From Bacillota bacterium (GTDB lineage Bacteria; Bacillota; Clostridia; Peptostreptococcales; Anaerovoracaceae), in contig JAGAXF010000038.1 of assembly GCA_017941085.1 (NCBI GenBank), positions 1-64,000 of the forward strand: a stretch of 64,000 nucleotides of DNA, in the 5' to 3' direction. The position numbers and the translations under genes are program-made. The notes under the pieces are model-generated. The model was not told where the DNA came from and made no database searches. It saw only the letters and a list, made by a program, of their open reading frames with translations. Positions 43,144-52,342 of the stretch are shown here, one piece after another (position 1 is the stretch's first letter; every line of letters begins with the position of its first letter).

Positions 43144-45768
43144 ATGAGCAAATTTGTTTATTCCTTTAACGAGGGTTCAAAGGACATGAAGTACGTTTTG
43201 GGTGGCAAAGGCGCCAACCTGGCTGAAATGACCACCATCGGCCTTCCTGTTCCTTTTGGATTCACCATCACAACAGATGCCTGCAAGGACTATATTGCCA
43301 AGGGCAACGTTCTTGATGAAGCCATTATCCAGGAGGTTTATGAGCACCTGGCAGAGCTGGAACAGGTTATGGAAAAGAAATTCGGCGATATAGAGAATCC
43401 ACTTTTGGTTTCCGTTCGTTCCGGAGCACCTTTCTCCATGCCGGGTATGATGGATACAATTTTGAACCTGGGTCTTAATGATGATGCAGTTAAGGGTTTG
43501 GCAGCAAAGACAGGTAATGAAAGATTTGCATATGACAGCTACAGACGTTTCATCCAGATGTTCGGCGATGTAGTAATGGAAATTTCCAAATCAAAGTTTG
43601 ATGAAATCTTTGATGGACAGAAGAAAAAATCAGGAGTAACTCTGGACGTGGAACTTACTGCTGAGGACCTTAAGGAAGTTATCGCTGGATACAAGGAACT
43701 CTACAAGAAGGAAATCGGCTCCGACTTCCCACAGGAACCAAAGGAACAGCTTCTGGCTGCTATCCAGGCAGTATTCCGTTCCTGGAACAACGACAGAGCT
43801 ATTCTCTATAGAAAGATGGAAAGAATTCCTGATGACCTGGGAACTGCAGTAAACGTACAGTCCATGGTATTCGGAAACACCGGAGATCAGTCCGGTACAG
43901 GTGTTGCCTTCACCAGAAACCCGGCAACAGGTGAGAACAAGCTCTTTGGTGAGTTCCTGGTAAATGCCCAGGGTGAAGACGTGGTGGCAGGTATCAGAAC
44001 ACCTCAGCCGATTGAGCAGATGAAGGAAACCTTCCCGGAAGTTTATGCAAGATTCGAAGAAGTTGCAGACATTCTGGAGAAGCACTATAAAGACATGCAA
44101 GACATGGAGTTTACTGTTGAGAACAACAAGCTCTTCATGCTCCAGACCAGAAATGGTAAGCGTACAGCAGCCTCCGCAGTAAAGGTTGCCGTTGATTTGG
44201 TAGAGGAAGGCTTAATCGACAAGGAAACAGCAGTAATGAGAGTTGAGCCTGAACAGATTGACCAGCTCCTTCACCCCAGCTTTGATTCTGATGCAGAGAA
44301 GGCAGCCAAGGAACTGGCCAAGGGACTTCCGGCATCTCCGGGAGCTGCAACCGGTGAGATTTATTTCACAGCTGCCGCAGCAGAAGAAGCAGCCAACGCA
44401 GGCAAGAAGGTAATCCTGGTTAGAGAAGAAACTTCTCCGGAGGATCTGGCAGGCATGGTTGCCGCTCAGGGTATCCTTACCGCTCGTGGTGGTATGACAT
44501 CTCACGCTGCAGTAGTTGCCCGTGGTATGGGTAAGTGCTGCGTTGCAGGATGCGCTGCAGTTCTTGTTAACGAAAAAGAAAAGACCATGAAGGTTGGAGA
44601 TACAGTTTACAAGGAAGGAGACTTCATTTCCTTGAACGGTTCCAATGGTGCTGTTTATGAAGGTCAGGTAAAGACAGTTGCTCCTGAACTTTCCGGTGAC
44701 TTTGCTCAGATTATGGAATGGGCAGATGAAATCAGAACCATGAAGGTTAGAACCAATGCTGATACTCCTGCTGATGCAAAGCAGGCAATCGAGTTCGGTG
44801 CCGAGGGTATTGGACTTTGCCGTACTGAGCACATGTTCTTTGAAGAAGAAAGAATTCCGGCCATTCGTCGTATGATCGTTGCCGATTCAGAAGAGGAAAG
44901 ACGTGCAGCTCTTGATGGACTTCTTCCATATCAGAAGGGAGACTTTAAGGGAATCTATGAGGCTATGGAAGATAGACCTGTAACCATCAGACTTCTGGAT
45001 CCACCTCTTCACGAATTCCTACCAAAGACAGAGGCTGACATGAAGGAACTTTCCGACAAATACGGAATTCCTATGGAGAAGTTGGAAAAGGCAAATACAG
45101 AGCTTCATGAATTCAACCCCATGCTGGGTCACCGTGGATGCCGTCTGGCAGTTACCTATCCTGAGATAGCTGAAATGCAGACAAGGGCAATTATGGAAGC
45201 AGCCATTGAGGTTAAGAATGAAAAGGGTTTTGACATCGTTCCTGAAATCATGATTCCTCTTACAGTAATCGATACTGAAATGGAATATGTAAGAAACATA
45301 GTTGTTGAAACTGCAGAGAAGTGCAAGGAAGAAAAGGGTTCCGACATTAAGTACTTGGTAGGTACAATGATCGAAACTCCAAGAGCAGCTCTTACTGCCG
45401 ATGAGATTGCAAAATATGCTGAGTTCTTCTCCTTCGGTACCAATGACCTTACTCAGATGACCTTCGGATTCTCCAGAGATGATACAGGTAAGATTATCAA
45501 GATCTACGAAGAGAAGGGCATCTTCAAGGATGACATCTTTGGTACATTGGATCAGGATGGTGTTGGCCAGCTGGTACAGATGGCTTGCGACAAGGGCAAA
45601 GCCACCAGAAGCAATATCAAGCTTGGTATCTGCGGCGAGCACGGTGGAGATCCTCGTTCCGTAGAATTCTGCTATAGAGCAGGATTAAACTACGTAAGTT
45701 GTTCACCATTCAGAGTACCAATCGCAAGACTGGCTGCAGCGCAAGCCGTCATCCGCGAGAAACAATAA
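43144..45768 (+). CDS. ppdK: Pyruvate, phosphate dikinase
   Basis: A full-length 874-residue PPDK. The ATP-grasp N-domain has GGKGANLAEMTTIGLPVPFG and VSVRSGAPFSMPGMMDTILN. The swivelling phosphohistidine is His454 in GGMTSHAAVVARGMG. The C-terminal TIM barrel ends with GICGEHGGDPRSVEFCYRAG, containing the catalytic Cys near 830. It interconverts pyruvate, ATP and Pi with PEP, AMP and PPi; with pyruvate carboxylase in this window it offers routes around pyruvate kinase. Strong AGGAGAGAGAGG upstream. Codon bias looks strong, as in highly expressed genes. Confidence 0.97.
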   Translation: MSKFVYSFNEGSKDMKYVLGGKGANLAEMTTIGLPVPFGFTITTDACKDYIAKGNVLDEAIIQEVYEHLAELEQVMEKKFGDIENPLLVSVRSGAPFSMPGMMDTILNLGLNDDAVKGLAAKTGNERFAYDSYRRFIQMFGDVVMEISKSKFDEIFDGQKKKSGVTLDVELTAEDLKEVIAGYKELYKKEIGSDFPQEPKEQLLAAIQAVFRSWNNDRAILYRKMERIPDDLGTAVNVQSMVFGNTGDQSGTGVAFTRNPATGENKLFGEFLVNAQGEDVVAGIRTPQPIEQMKETFPEVYARFEEVADILEKHYKDMQDMEFTVENNKLFMLQTRNGKRTAASAVKVAVDLVEEGLIDKETAVMRVEPEQIDQLLHPSFDSDAEKAAKELAKGLPASPGAATGEIYFTAAAAEEAANAGKKVILVREETSPEDLAGMVAAQGILTARGGMTSHAAVVARGMGKCCVAGCAAVLVNEKEKTMKVGDTVYKEGDFISLNGSNGAVYEGQVKTVAPELSGDFAQIMEWADEIRTMKVRTNADTPADAKQAIEFGAEGIGLCRTEHMFFEEERIPAIRRMIVADSEEERRAALDGLLPYQKGDFKGIYEAMEDRPVTIRLLDPPLHEFLPKTEADMKELSDKYGIPMEKLEKANTELHEFNPMLGHRGCRLAVTYPEIAEMQTRAIMEAAIEVKNEKGFDIVPEIMIPLTVIDTEMEYVRNIVVETAEKCKEEKGSDIKYLVGTMIETPRAALTADEIAKYAEFFSFGTNDLTQMTFGFSRDDTGKIIKIYEEKGIFKDDIFGTLDQDGVGQLVQMACDKGKATRSNIKLGICGEHGGDPRSVEFCYRAGLNYVSCSPFRVPIARLAAAQAVIREKQ

Positions 45769-45776
45769 GACGTGAC

Positions 45777-45810
45777 AAGGTGTGGGCTTCGGCTCGCACC
45801 TTCTTCTTTG
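45777..45810 (+). terminator. Terminator after ppdK
   Basis: AAGGTGTGGGC (45777-45787), TTCG tetraloop, GCTCGCACCTT (45792-45802), then TCTTCTTT. Two G-U pairs in an 11-bp stem. Confidence 0.85.
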
Positions 45811-45866
45811 ATGGGCTGCTTGTATGGAGGCTGCAGTCCTCCCTTAAAACAAGGTGAAAAGATATT

Positions 45867-47585
45867 ATGATAAGAACTCTTCTGGGGTATTTTCGCCCCC
45901 ACATGAAAATTTTTATATTGGACATGTGCTGTGCCCTGTTTGTGGCGGCAATTGATTTGTCCTTTCCTTTGGTTTCCAGGTATGCCATGTATGAGCTGAT
46001 TCCCAATGGCCTTTATCAAACCCTGTTTACGGTGATGGCTATTGTTGTGGTGGCTTATCTTCTCAGGTCCCTGGGATACTACATCATGACCTACTGGGGT
46101 CATGCCTTTGGCGTAAGGGTAGAGGCGGATATTAGGGCAGACCTTTTCCATCATTTGCAGGAATTGGATTTTGAATTCTATGACCACAACAGAACCGGTA
46201 CTTTAATGAACCGCCTTACAGGGGACCTTTTTGAAATAACCGAGTTGTCTCATCACGGTCCTGAGGATGTGCTCATTGCCACTCTTACCATTACCGGTGC
46301 ACTAATTTTTATGTATTCCGTTCAGTGGAGACTGGCCCTGATAGTAACTATCCTTATTCCCATCTTCATCATTATAGTTATGCTTACCAGAAAGAATTGG
46401 ACCAAGGCATCGGTAAATGTAAAAGCAAAGATGGCAGAGATTAATTCTGACGCTGAAGCCAGTATTTCAGGTATTAAAACCTCCAAGGCCTTTGCCAATG
46501 AGGATGTGGACAATGAACGCTTTACCACATCCAACAATAGATTTAAGACTGCCAAAAGTGATTATTATAAGGCCATGGGAACCTTTATGGCCTCCCAGGA
46601 ATTCTTCATGTGCATTTTGCCGGTGGTGGTAATTGCCTATGGCAGCAAACTGATAATGGACGGCAAAATGAATTATATCGATCTCATTACCTTCACCTTG
46701 TTTGTTAACTCCTTTGTTACACCCATAAGAAAGCTGGCTAATTTTGCTGAGATATTTACCAGCGGAACTGCAGGTCTTAAAAGGTTTATGGAGATAATGG
46801 ACACAGAACCAAAGGTACAGGACAAGGCGGATGCGGTGCCTCTTCAGGTTCAAAAGGGCGGAATACAGATTTCAGATGTAAGCTTTTCCTATGATGACAG
46901 AAATGAAGTTATCCATAACATGAATCTTAATATAAACCCCGGGGAAACTCTGGCGGTGGTAGGTCACTCCGGAGGAGGGAAAACTACTCTCTGCCAGCTG
47001 GTTCCCAGATTCTACGATGTGGATTCCGGCTCCATCAAAATTGACGGCCAGGATATTCGAGATGTAACAAAGAAATCCATTGCGGCAAATATAGGCATTG
47101 TGCAACAGGATGTTTTTATCTTTGCTGATACGGTGTATAACAATATTTCTTATGGTCGCCCCGATGCCACCTATGATGAGGTGGTGGAGGCTGCCAAGAA
47201 GGCTAAGATTTACGACGATATTATGGCTATGCCTGATGGCTTTGATACCTATGTGGGAGAGCGGGGTACCATGCTTTCCGGTGGCCAGAAACAAAGGATC
47301 TCCATAGCCCGAATTTTCCTTAAGAATCCCAAAATCCTTATTTTGGACGAGGCTACCTCCGCCTTGGATACCATCACTGAGCAGGAGATTCAAAACTCCT
47401 TCGAAGAACTGGCCAAGGGAAGGACCAGCATGGTTATAGCCCACAGGCTGGCTACAGTAAAAAATGCCGACAGGATCGTGCTAATCGATGGCGGAAAAAT
47501 CCTGGAGGAGGGCACCCATGAAGAGCTGATGAAGCAAAACGGTGGCTATGCCAAACTCTATAACACCCAGAAACTTGCAGGTTGA
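45867..47585 (+). CDS. ABC exporter, fused membrane and ATPase domains (MsbA/LmrA-like)
   Basis: A 572-residue half-transporter. Six membrane helices fill residues 1-300, and the ATPase follows: Walker A GHSGGGKTT (366-374), Q-loop IGIVQQDVFIF, signature LSGGQKQRISIARI, Walker B ILILDEATSALD, H-loop HRLATV. It should act as a homodimer, since no partner gene is near. The substrate cannot be read from the sequence; lipids or drugs are typical. It has its own unit between two non-coding gaps. Confidence 0.92.
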   Translation: MIRTLLGYFRPHMKIFILDMCCALFVAAIDLSFPLVSRYAMYELIPNGLYQTLFTVMAIVVVAYLLRSLGYYIMTYWGHAFGVRVEADIRADLFHHLQELDFEFYDHNRTGTLMNRLTGDLFEITELSHHGPEDVLIATLTITGALIFMYSVQWRLALIVTILIPIFIIIVMLTRKNWTKASVNVKAKMAEINSDAEASISGIKTSKAFANEDVDNERFTTSNNRFKTAKSDYYKAMGTFMASQEFFMCILPVVVIAYGSKLIMDGKMNYIDLITFTLFVNSFVTPIRKLANFAEIFTSGTAGLKRFMEIMDTEPKVQDKADAVPLQVQKGGIQISDVSFSYDDRNEVIHNMNLNINPGETLAVVGHSGGGKTTLCQLVPRFYDVDSGSIKIDGQDIRDVTKKSIAANIGIVQQDVFIFADTVYNNISYGRPDATYDEVVEAAKKAKIYDDIMAMPDGFDTYVGERGTMLSGGQKQRISIARIFLKNPKILILDEATSALDTITEQEIQNSFEELAKGRTSMVIAHRLATVKNADRIVLIDGGKILEEGTHEELMKQNGGYAKLYNTQKLAG

Positions 47586-47645
47586 ACCAGAATTGGGTCA
47601 GAGGCTTTTTTTAACTGAAAAATTCACATTTTCATCACATAACTG

Positions 47646-47673
47646 TTGCTATTTTGCGTTAAAGCGATATAAT
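47646..47673 (+). promoter_or_regulatory. Promoter of the YfcC-type carrier gene
   Basis: TTGCTA (47646-47651), 16-bp spacer, TATAAT (47668-47673), about 45 bases before the start codon. Confidence 0.5.
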
Positions 47674-47717
47674 TAATTTATAAATCGTTATTATTTTCAC
47701 ATTTTGGAGGAAAGATT

Positions 47718-49121
47718 ATGGCAGAAGAAAAACAAAAAAAGGGATTTAAAATTCCCCATGTATTTACTTTGCTGATGATTCTAATTCTTATCTGCGGTAT
47801 CCTGTCCTACATTGTTCCTGCCGGAGTTTACGACAGGGTTGAAGACCCAAGCACCGGCAGAATGGTTGTTGACCCGGATTCTTTCCACGCAGTTGAGCAG
47901 ACTCCTGTAAGTCTTATGACTTTGCTGGGAGCACTGTCCGGCGGTATGGCAAGAGCAGCTGACATCATCTTCTTCATCTTTGTAGTAGGTGGTTCACTGG
48001 GAGTGCTTATGAAGACAGGCGTACTAGAAGGCGGAATTATGGCATTGGCCAGAGTACTCAAGGGTAAGGAACTGGTGGTTATTCCAATTATGGTTATCAT
48101 CGTTTCCACCATGTCCATCGTAATTGGTACAACAGAGGAAATGATTCCTTTGGTCCCATTATTCGTATCCCTTTCCTTGGCTGTAGGCTTTGACTCAATT
48201 GTAGGCCTTGCCATGGTAACCTGCTCCACTGCTGCAGGATTTGCTTGCTCCATCCTTAACCCCTTTAACGTAGGTGTTGCCCAGGGTATTGCACAGCTTC
48301 CTGCATATTCCGGATCCGGTTTCCGTATTGTTATGGCAGTGGTATTCATTGGTGTTACAATCGCTTTGATTATGCGCTATGCTGCAAAGGTTAAGAAGGA
48401 CCCGACTATTTCTCCCATGTACGAAGAAGACAAACTGAGAGAAATAAAGGAAGAGTCTGAACACGTTGAATTCAACACCACAAGAAAGCTTTGCCTCTTG
48501 GTATTTGTGGCCACAATCGCAATCATGATTTTTGGCGTAATCAAGTATGAGTGGTATTTCACCGAAATCGGTGGCCTCTTCCTGGGTATGTCCATCGTAG
48601 TTGCAATTATCTCCCGCATGGGATTTGATGCATACGGCAAAGCATTAAGTGACGGTATGGTTGACGTTTGCTCCGGCGCTCTGGTAGTCGGTGTTGCCAC
48701 AGGTATCCTCTGGATTCTTACAGAAGGTAATATCCTGGACGCAATTCTCCACGGTGCAGCCACAGTGCTTACAAGACTTCCATCCCAGGTATCTGCAGTT
48801 GGTATGTACATCTTCCAGTGCCTCATGAACTACCTGATTCCATCCGGTTCAGGTCAGGCCGGTGTAACAATGCCTATACTGGCACCTCTTGCAGACCTTA
48901 CAGGTGTTACACGTCAGACAGCAGTTATTGCATTCCAGCTTGGTGATGGTATCTCCAACGCTATTACTCCAACATCCGGAGCTCTTATGGCTTGCCTGGG
49001 TATGGCAAAGATTCCATGGGCCAAATGGGCAAAATGGTTCCTTCCAATTATGCTGATTCAATATGGTATTGGCTTGATCTTCGTAATCATAGCTCAGACC
49101 ATGCAGCTTGGACCATTCTAA
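47718..49121 (+). CDS. YfcC-family (DcuC-like) carboxylate or amino acid carrier
   Basis: A 467-residue membrane protein with about 12 helices. The N-terminus KIPHVFTLLMILILICGILS then YIVPAGVYDRVED, and the motifs GTTEEMIPLVPLFVSLSLAVG and LNPFNVGVAQGIAQLP, are typical of YfcC proteins of the C4-dicarboxylate anaerobic carrier superfamily. LIPSGSGQAGVTMPILAPLA-like sequence in the second half repeats the first. Members move dicarboxylates, amino acids or peptides, often by exchange. The next gene (minus strand) encodes a C-S lyase. Strong GGAGGAAAG ribosome site. Confidence 0.85.
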   Translation: MAEEKQKKGFKIPHVFTLLMILILICGILSYIVPAGVYDRVEDPSTGRMVVDPDSFHAVEQTPVSLMTLLGALSGGMARAADIIFFIFVVGGSLGVLMKTGVLEGGIMALARVLKGKELVVIPIMVIIVSTMSIVIGTTEEMIPLVPLFVSLSLAVGFDSIVGLAMVTCSTAAGFACSILNPFNVGVAQGIAQLPAYSGSGFRIVMAVVFIGVTIALIMRYAAKVKKDPTISPMYEEDKLREIKEESEHVEFNTTRKLCLLVFVATIAIMIFGVIKYEWYFTEIGGLFLGMSIVVAIISRMGFDAYGKALSDGMVDVCSGALVVGVATGILWILTEGNILDAILHGAATVLTRLPSQVSAVGMYIFQCLMNYLIPSGSGQAGVTMPILAPLADLTGVTRQTAVIAFQLGDGISNAITPTSGALMACLGMAKIPWAKWAKWFLPIMLIQYGIGLIFVIIAQTMQLGPF

Positions 49122-49144
49122 AGAAAGTATTGAAGCATTATTAA

Positions 49145-49167
49145 AGGCGGTTCCCTTGGAACCGCCT
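49145..49167. terminator. Terminator after the carrier gene
   Basis: AGGCGGTTCC (49145-49154) pairs with GGAACCGCCT (49158-49167), followed by ATTTCTTTT. It also stands downstream of the converging patB gene. Confidence 0.85.
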
Positions 49168-49178
49168 ATTTCTTTTGG

Positions 49179-49263
49179 TTAGTTCATGATAGCAGGAGCT
49201 AGCATATTTGTTAGTTCATGATGGCAGGAGCCGGCATATTTGTTAGTTCATGATAGCGGCAGC
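49179..49263. repeat. Tandem copies of the 3' end of patB
   Basis: A 32-bp unit is found at 49179-49210 and 49211-49242 (two differences), and its first 21 bases recur at the true gene end from 49243. On the minus strand each unit ends ATCATGAACTAA, so each carries a copy of the last codons and stop codon of the lyase gene. Confidence 0.85.
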
Positions 49264-50418
49264 CAGTCGCTCCAAGGCTTCCTTTAGGGTTGCCCTTGGA
49301 CAGGCCAGAACGAATCTCTGGAAGTTTTCGCCCCCTTGACCAAATATCCTTCCTTCATCCAGCCAAAGTTTCGCTTTGTTGGTAATTAGATGGTCTACCT
49401 CATCAGGGCTTAATCCCAGAGCGGAAAAGTCCACCCATGCCAAATATGTTCCTTCCAATTCCATAACCTTTAGCTGTGGAATATTTTCTGCAATGAATTC
49501 CTTCATGAATAAGTAGTTTTGATAAATGTATTCCTTGCACTGGTCAAACCATTCTTCTCCTTGGGAATAGGCGGTTTGACAGGCGATGATTCCCATATTG
49601 TTTAGGGAGAAGAATCCCACTTTGGCCAGGTTGTCTCTAAACTTACGTCTAAGTTCTTTATTTGGAATCCAAATATTTGAGGCCTGGAGCCCTGCCAGGT
49701 TAAAGGTTTTGCTGGGGGCGGTGCAGGATATGGTAATATCCTTACAGTCGGGGCAGGCATCCAGGAACATGGTATGCTCGTGACCTTCCCAAACAAAGTC
49801 GCAGTGGATTTCATCTACCAAAATTATTACACCGTGTTTCTTGCAAATTGCTGCAATCTGCTTAAGCTCTTCCTTTGTCCATACTCTGCCCACAGGATTG
49901 TGCGGGCTGCACATTAAGAATAGCTTCACCTGGTTTTCTATGATTTTGTTTTCAAAGTCCGTAAGGTCCATTTCATAGTGACCATCATTAAGAACCAGGG
50001 GACTTTCCACCAATTTTCTTCCGTTGGTATTTATGGCGTTAAAGAAGGGATAGTAAACTGGGGGCTGAAGGATAACTGCTTCACCTGGCTCAGTGTAGGC
50101 TTGAACAGCTATACTGAAGGCGAATACAACGCCCGGAGTGGTTACCAGCCATTCCTTTTCCGGTGTCCAACCAAATCTTCTGGAGAACCAGCCGGAGACG
50201 GCTTTGTAGTAATCCTCCTTTTCCTGAGAGTATCCAAAAATTCCATGGTCACAAGCCTTTCTGATGGCTTCAATAATAGGGTCGGCAACCTTAAAGTCCA
50301 TGTCTGCCACCCACAGGGGAAGGGCATCTTCAGGCTTACCGTTTTCCACCATGAAATCAAACTTGCTGCTGTTGGTATTTCTTCTGTCGATAACTTTATC
50401 AAAATCGTATGTCTTCAT
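49243..50418 (-). CDS. patB: PatB/MalY-type cystathionine beta-lyase (C-S lyase)
   Basis: A 391-residue fold type I PLP enzyme. MKTYDFDKVIDRRNTNSSKF followed by PLWVADMDFKV is the MalY/PatB N-terminus. The Schiff-base Lys237 is in CTAPSKTFNLAGLQASN, with SPHNPVGRVW for the substrate carboxylate and VDEIHCDFVW for the pyridine ring. It cleaves cystathionine or cysteine conjugates to a thiol, ammonia and pyruvate. A G/A-rich AAGGAGCAA precedes the ATG. Two extra copies of its 3' tail follow the stop codon. Confidence 0.92.
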   Translation of the reverse strand: MKTYDFDKVIDRRNTNSSKFDFMVENGKPEDALPLWVADMDFKVADPIIEAIRKACDHGIFGYSQEKEDYYKAVSGWFSRRFGWTPEKEWLVTTPGVVFAFSIAVQAYTEPGEAVILQPPVYYPFFNAINTNGRKLVESPLVLNDGHYEMDLTDFENKIIENQVKLFLMCSPHNPVGRVWTKEELKQIAAICKKHGVIILVDEIHCDFVWEGHEHTMFLDACPDCKDITISCTAPSKTFNLAGLQASNIWIPNKELRRKFRDNLAKVGFFSLNNMGIIACQTAYSQGEEWFDQCKEYIYQNYLFMKEFIAENIPQLKVMELEGTYLAWVDFSALGLSPDEVDHLITNKAKLWLDEGRIFGQGGENFQRFVLACPRATLKEALERLAAAIMN

Positions 50419-50479
50419 ATTTGCTCCTTAAGATAATAATCTTGCTTTTACAATAGGCGGTAGTTCAATATGGAAGGGG

Positions 50480-51565
50480 TTATGAGTCCATGGTTACCTT
50501 GTATCTTCCTCTGGGAAGTGTTTCTTCCTTTTGGAATCCTATGGTAAACTCCGGATATCTTTTGGCAAAGTATTCTCGGTTCACTCCTTCGTGACCGGCT
50601 GCAAGGGACATGCTTTCCGGATGACAGCTAATTACTAGCCTGGCCTTGTGAGGATTACTTGAACCGGAATCAATGCTACCTTCAACCTTAGAATTATCTT
50701 TCTTTCTTGTCAAAAGCATATCTATTTGGCTCTGGATTTCTTCCTTTGCCAGTTCTCCCTCCACCAGCTCCCTAAAGGCCGGGTGGTAGGTGCCCTGGTT
50801 AATTTCTCCTAGATTTTTGCTATTAATTATATCCGTGCTTTTAAGGCCAACTCGCATTATATATATTCCTGCATCCTCCAGAATTCTGTACATTTCCTTG
50901 GTGCGGGAAAGGGCTTCTTCTCGGGACAGGGGAATATAGTCTCCTGTTCTATACATTTCCATAAGTTCAGTCCCCTGAAGAACCAGACAGGGGTAGAGGC
51001 GAGCCAGCTTTGGCATAAGCTTAACAGTTTCATTGGCGGAATAAATGCAGGATTCATAGCTATCCCCCGGAAGCCCAATCATAAGCTGGATTCCCAAATC
51101 AAAGCCTGCATCCTTAATCATTTGGCAGGCTTCCCTTACGGTATCACTATTATGACCTCGCTTGGATTTTTCCAACACCTTATCATCAAAGCTTTGAACT
51201 CCCAGCTCAATGGTTTTTACTCCGTAATCTTTAAGAAGGTCCAGAATTTCCGGGCTTATGCAGTCGGGCCTTGTGGATAGGTGAAGGGAAGATACCAGCC
51301 CCTTGTCCAAGTATTCCTTTGCTATGGAAAGATAGTGCTGCTGCATGGAAAGGGGAATGGCAGTAAAACTACCGCCATAAAAGGCAATTTCCAACTCTTC
51401 CCCGGAGTTAAGCAGGGTGCTTAACCAGGTGTCTATGGTTTTTCGGACCTCCTCTTCAGAAGGCGCCTTTTCCCTGGCGGTTATCTGTTTTTGGTCGCAA
51501 AAAACACAGGATTCCGTGCATCCTATGTGGGGTACAAATATTGGAATAATCGCTTTTTTCTTCAC
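50480..51565 (-). CDS. ELP3-like radical SAM protein without acetyltransferase domain
   Basis: A 361-residue radical SAM protein. The cluster motif is GCTESCVFC (Cys16, Cys20, Cys23); FYGGSFTAIPLSMQQHYLSI, STRPDCISPEILDLL and ELGVQSFDDKVL are the ELP3/YhcC signatures. ELP3 proper modifies wobble uridines and has a GNAT domain, which is missing here: the C-terminal 100 residues are a short unrelated tail. Firmicutes often carry this short form; its substrate is not established. The start overlaps the stop of the next gene by 4 bases. Confidence 0.85.
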   Translation of the reverse strand: MKKKAIIPIFVPHIGCTESCVFCDQKQITAREKAPSEEEVRKTIDTWLSTLLNSGEELEIAFYGGSFTAIPLSMQQHYLSIAKEYLDKGLVSSLHLSTRPDCISPEILDLLKDYGVKTIELGVQSFDDKVLEKSKRGHNSDTVREACQMIKDAGFDLGIQLMIGLPGDSYESCIYSANETVKLMPKLARLYPCLVLQGTELMEMYRTGDYIPLSREEALSRTKEMYRILEDAGIYIMRVGLKSTDIINSKNLGEINQGTYHPAFRELVEGELAKEEIQSQIDMLLTRKKDNSKVEGSIDSGSSNPHKARLVISCHPESMSLAAGHEGVNREYFAKRYPEFTIGFQKEETLPRGRYKVTMDS

Positions 51566-52209
51566 AGTATTGAACCGATGTCCGTCAATTGATATTCAGG
51601 GAACCACTTGGGTGTGAGTCCGTGAGATTCAACAAAGTCCACGATTTGAGCAAAATCGGGATGTTTGGCAAGGTTGCCGTTGAAAATAAATTCGTTTCCT
51701 GCTTTGCCGGAGGCGCCGCCGATGAAGCCTGTATCAAAGCCGTCAAGTCTGATATATCCGGGCTCGATTAGTAGAACCGTAAGTTCCGGATAGTCTTCGC
51801 AGGCGGCTGCAATTCCTCGGTCAGAGGTTATAATGCTGGTTTCATCTATAATGGCCACATTGCATTTGGTATATCCTTGGTTAACGTCTATCAAGGTCAT
51901 ACCCATGTCCTTGGCTGCCTGAAGCAGGGCAGGATCCGTAATGGAAAAGTTGTGTATAAAGAATTTGCCGGTGCAGGCAGCGTTATATGCGCAATCCCGG
52001 GGATATTCAGGCCCCAGATGATTCTCCATGGCATAAAAAACAGGAGCATCTTCGGAAATACCCATTTTACAGAGAAAAATATCCGGGTGATTTGAAAGGG
52101 GCTTGCTTACAATTCCCTCAGTTTCCACCAGTTCCAAATCCCGGCCCATGGTTTCCAAATGTTCCCGCAATCTTCTATTTGCATCTTTAGCTATATACGT
52201 CTTACCCAT
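51562..52209 (-). CDS. Unknown protein, DUF6873-like (possible GME fold)
   Basis: A protein of about 215 residues with no well-known catalytic motif. Repeated turns such as NFSITDPALLQAAKDMGMTL, CNVAIIDETSIITSDRGIAA and EPGYIRLDGFDTGFIGGASG resemble the propeller-like guanidino-modifying enzyme fold, and I associate the sequence with the DUF6873 family; this is from memory. The frame begins at 52215 (MSMGKTY). The -10-like TATAAT at 52221-52216 touches that ATG, so the second ATG at 52209 is the more likely start. It overlaps the radical SAM gene by 4 bases, so the two probably work together. Confidence 0.6.
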   Translation of the reverse strand: MGKTYIAKDANRRLREHLETMGRDLELVETEGIVSKPLSNHPDIFLCKMGISEDAPVFYAMENHLGPEYPRDCAYNAACTGKFFIHNFSITDPALLQAAKDMGMTLIDVNQGYTKCNVAIIDETSIITSDRGIAAACEDYPELTVLLIEPGYIRLDGFDTGFIGGASGKAGNEFIFNGNLAKHPDFAQIVDFVESHGLTPKWFPEYQLTDIGSIL

Positions 52210-52233
52210 GGACATATTATACTATTAAATGTC

Positions 52234-52263
52234 TTGAAATTCCATACCCCTACATATTATAAT
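52234..52263 (+). promoter_or_regulatory. gltX promoter
   Basis: TTGAAA (52234-52239), 18-bp spacer, TATAAT (52258-52263). The predicted start is near 52270, giving a leader of about 70 nt. Confidence 0.5.
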
Positions 52264-52290
52264 AATTTATTAAGGATTTAATGCATTAAA

Positions 52291-52320
52291 GCATCGGCCC
52301 AGGGTCGTATGCAATTTTTT
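52291..52320 (+). terminator. Terminator-like hairpin in the gltX leader
   Basis: GCATCG (52291-52296) pairs with CGTATGC (52306-52312) with one bulge, then AATTTTTT. It lies between the promoter and the start codon, so it may attenuate gltX. No T-box features are visible. Confidence 0.4.
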
Positions 52321-52342
52321 AGTTTTCAAAAATAACTGCAAA

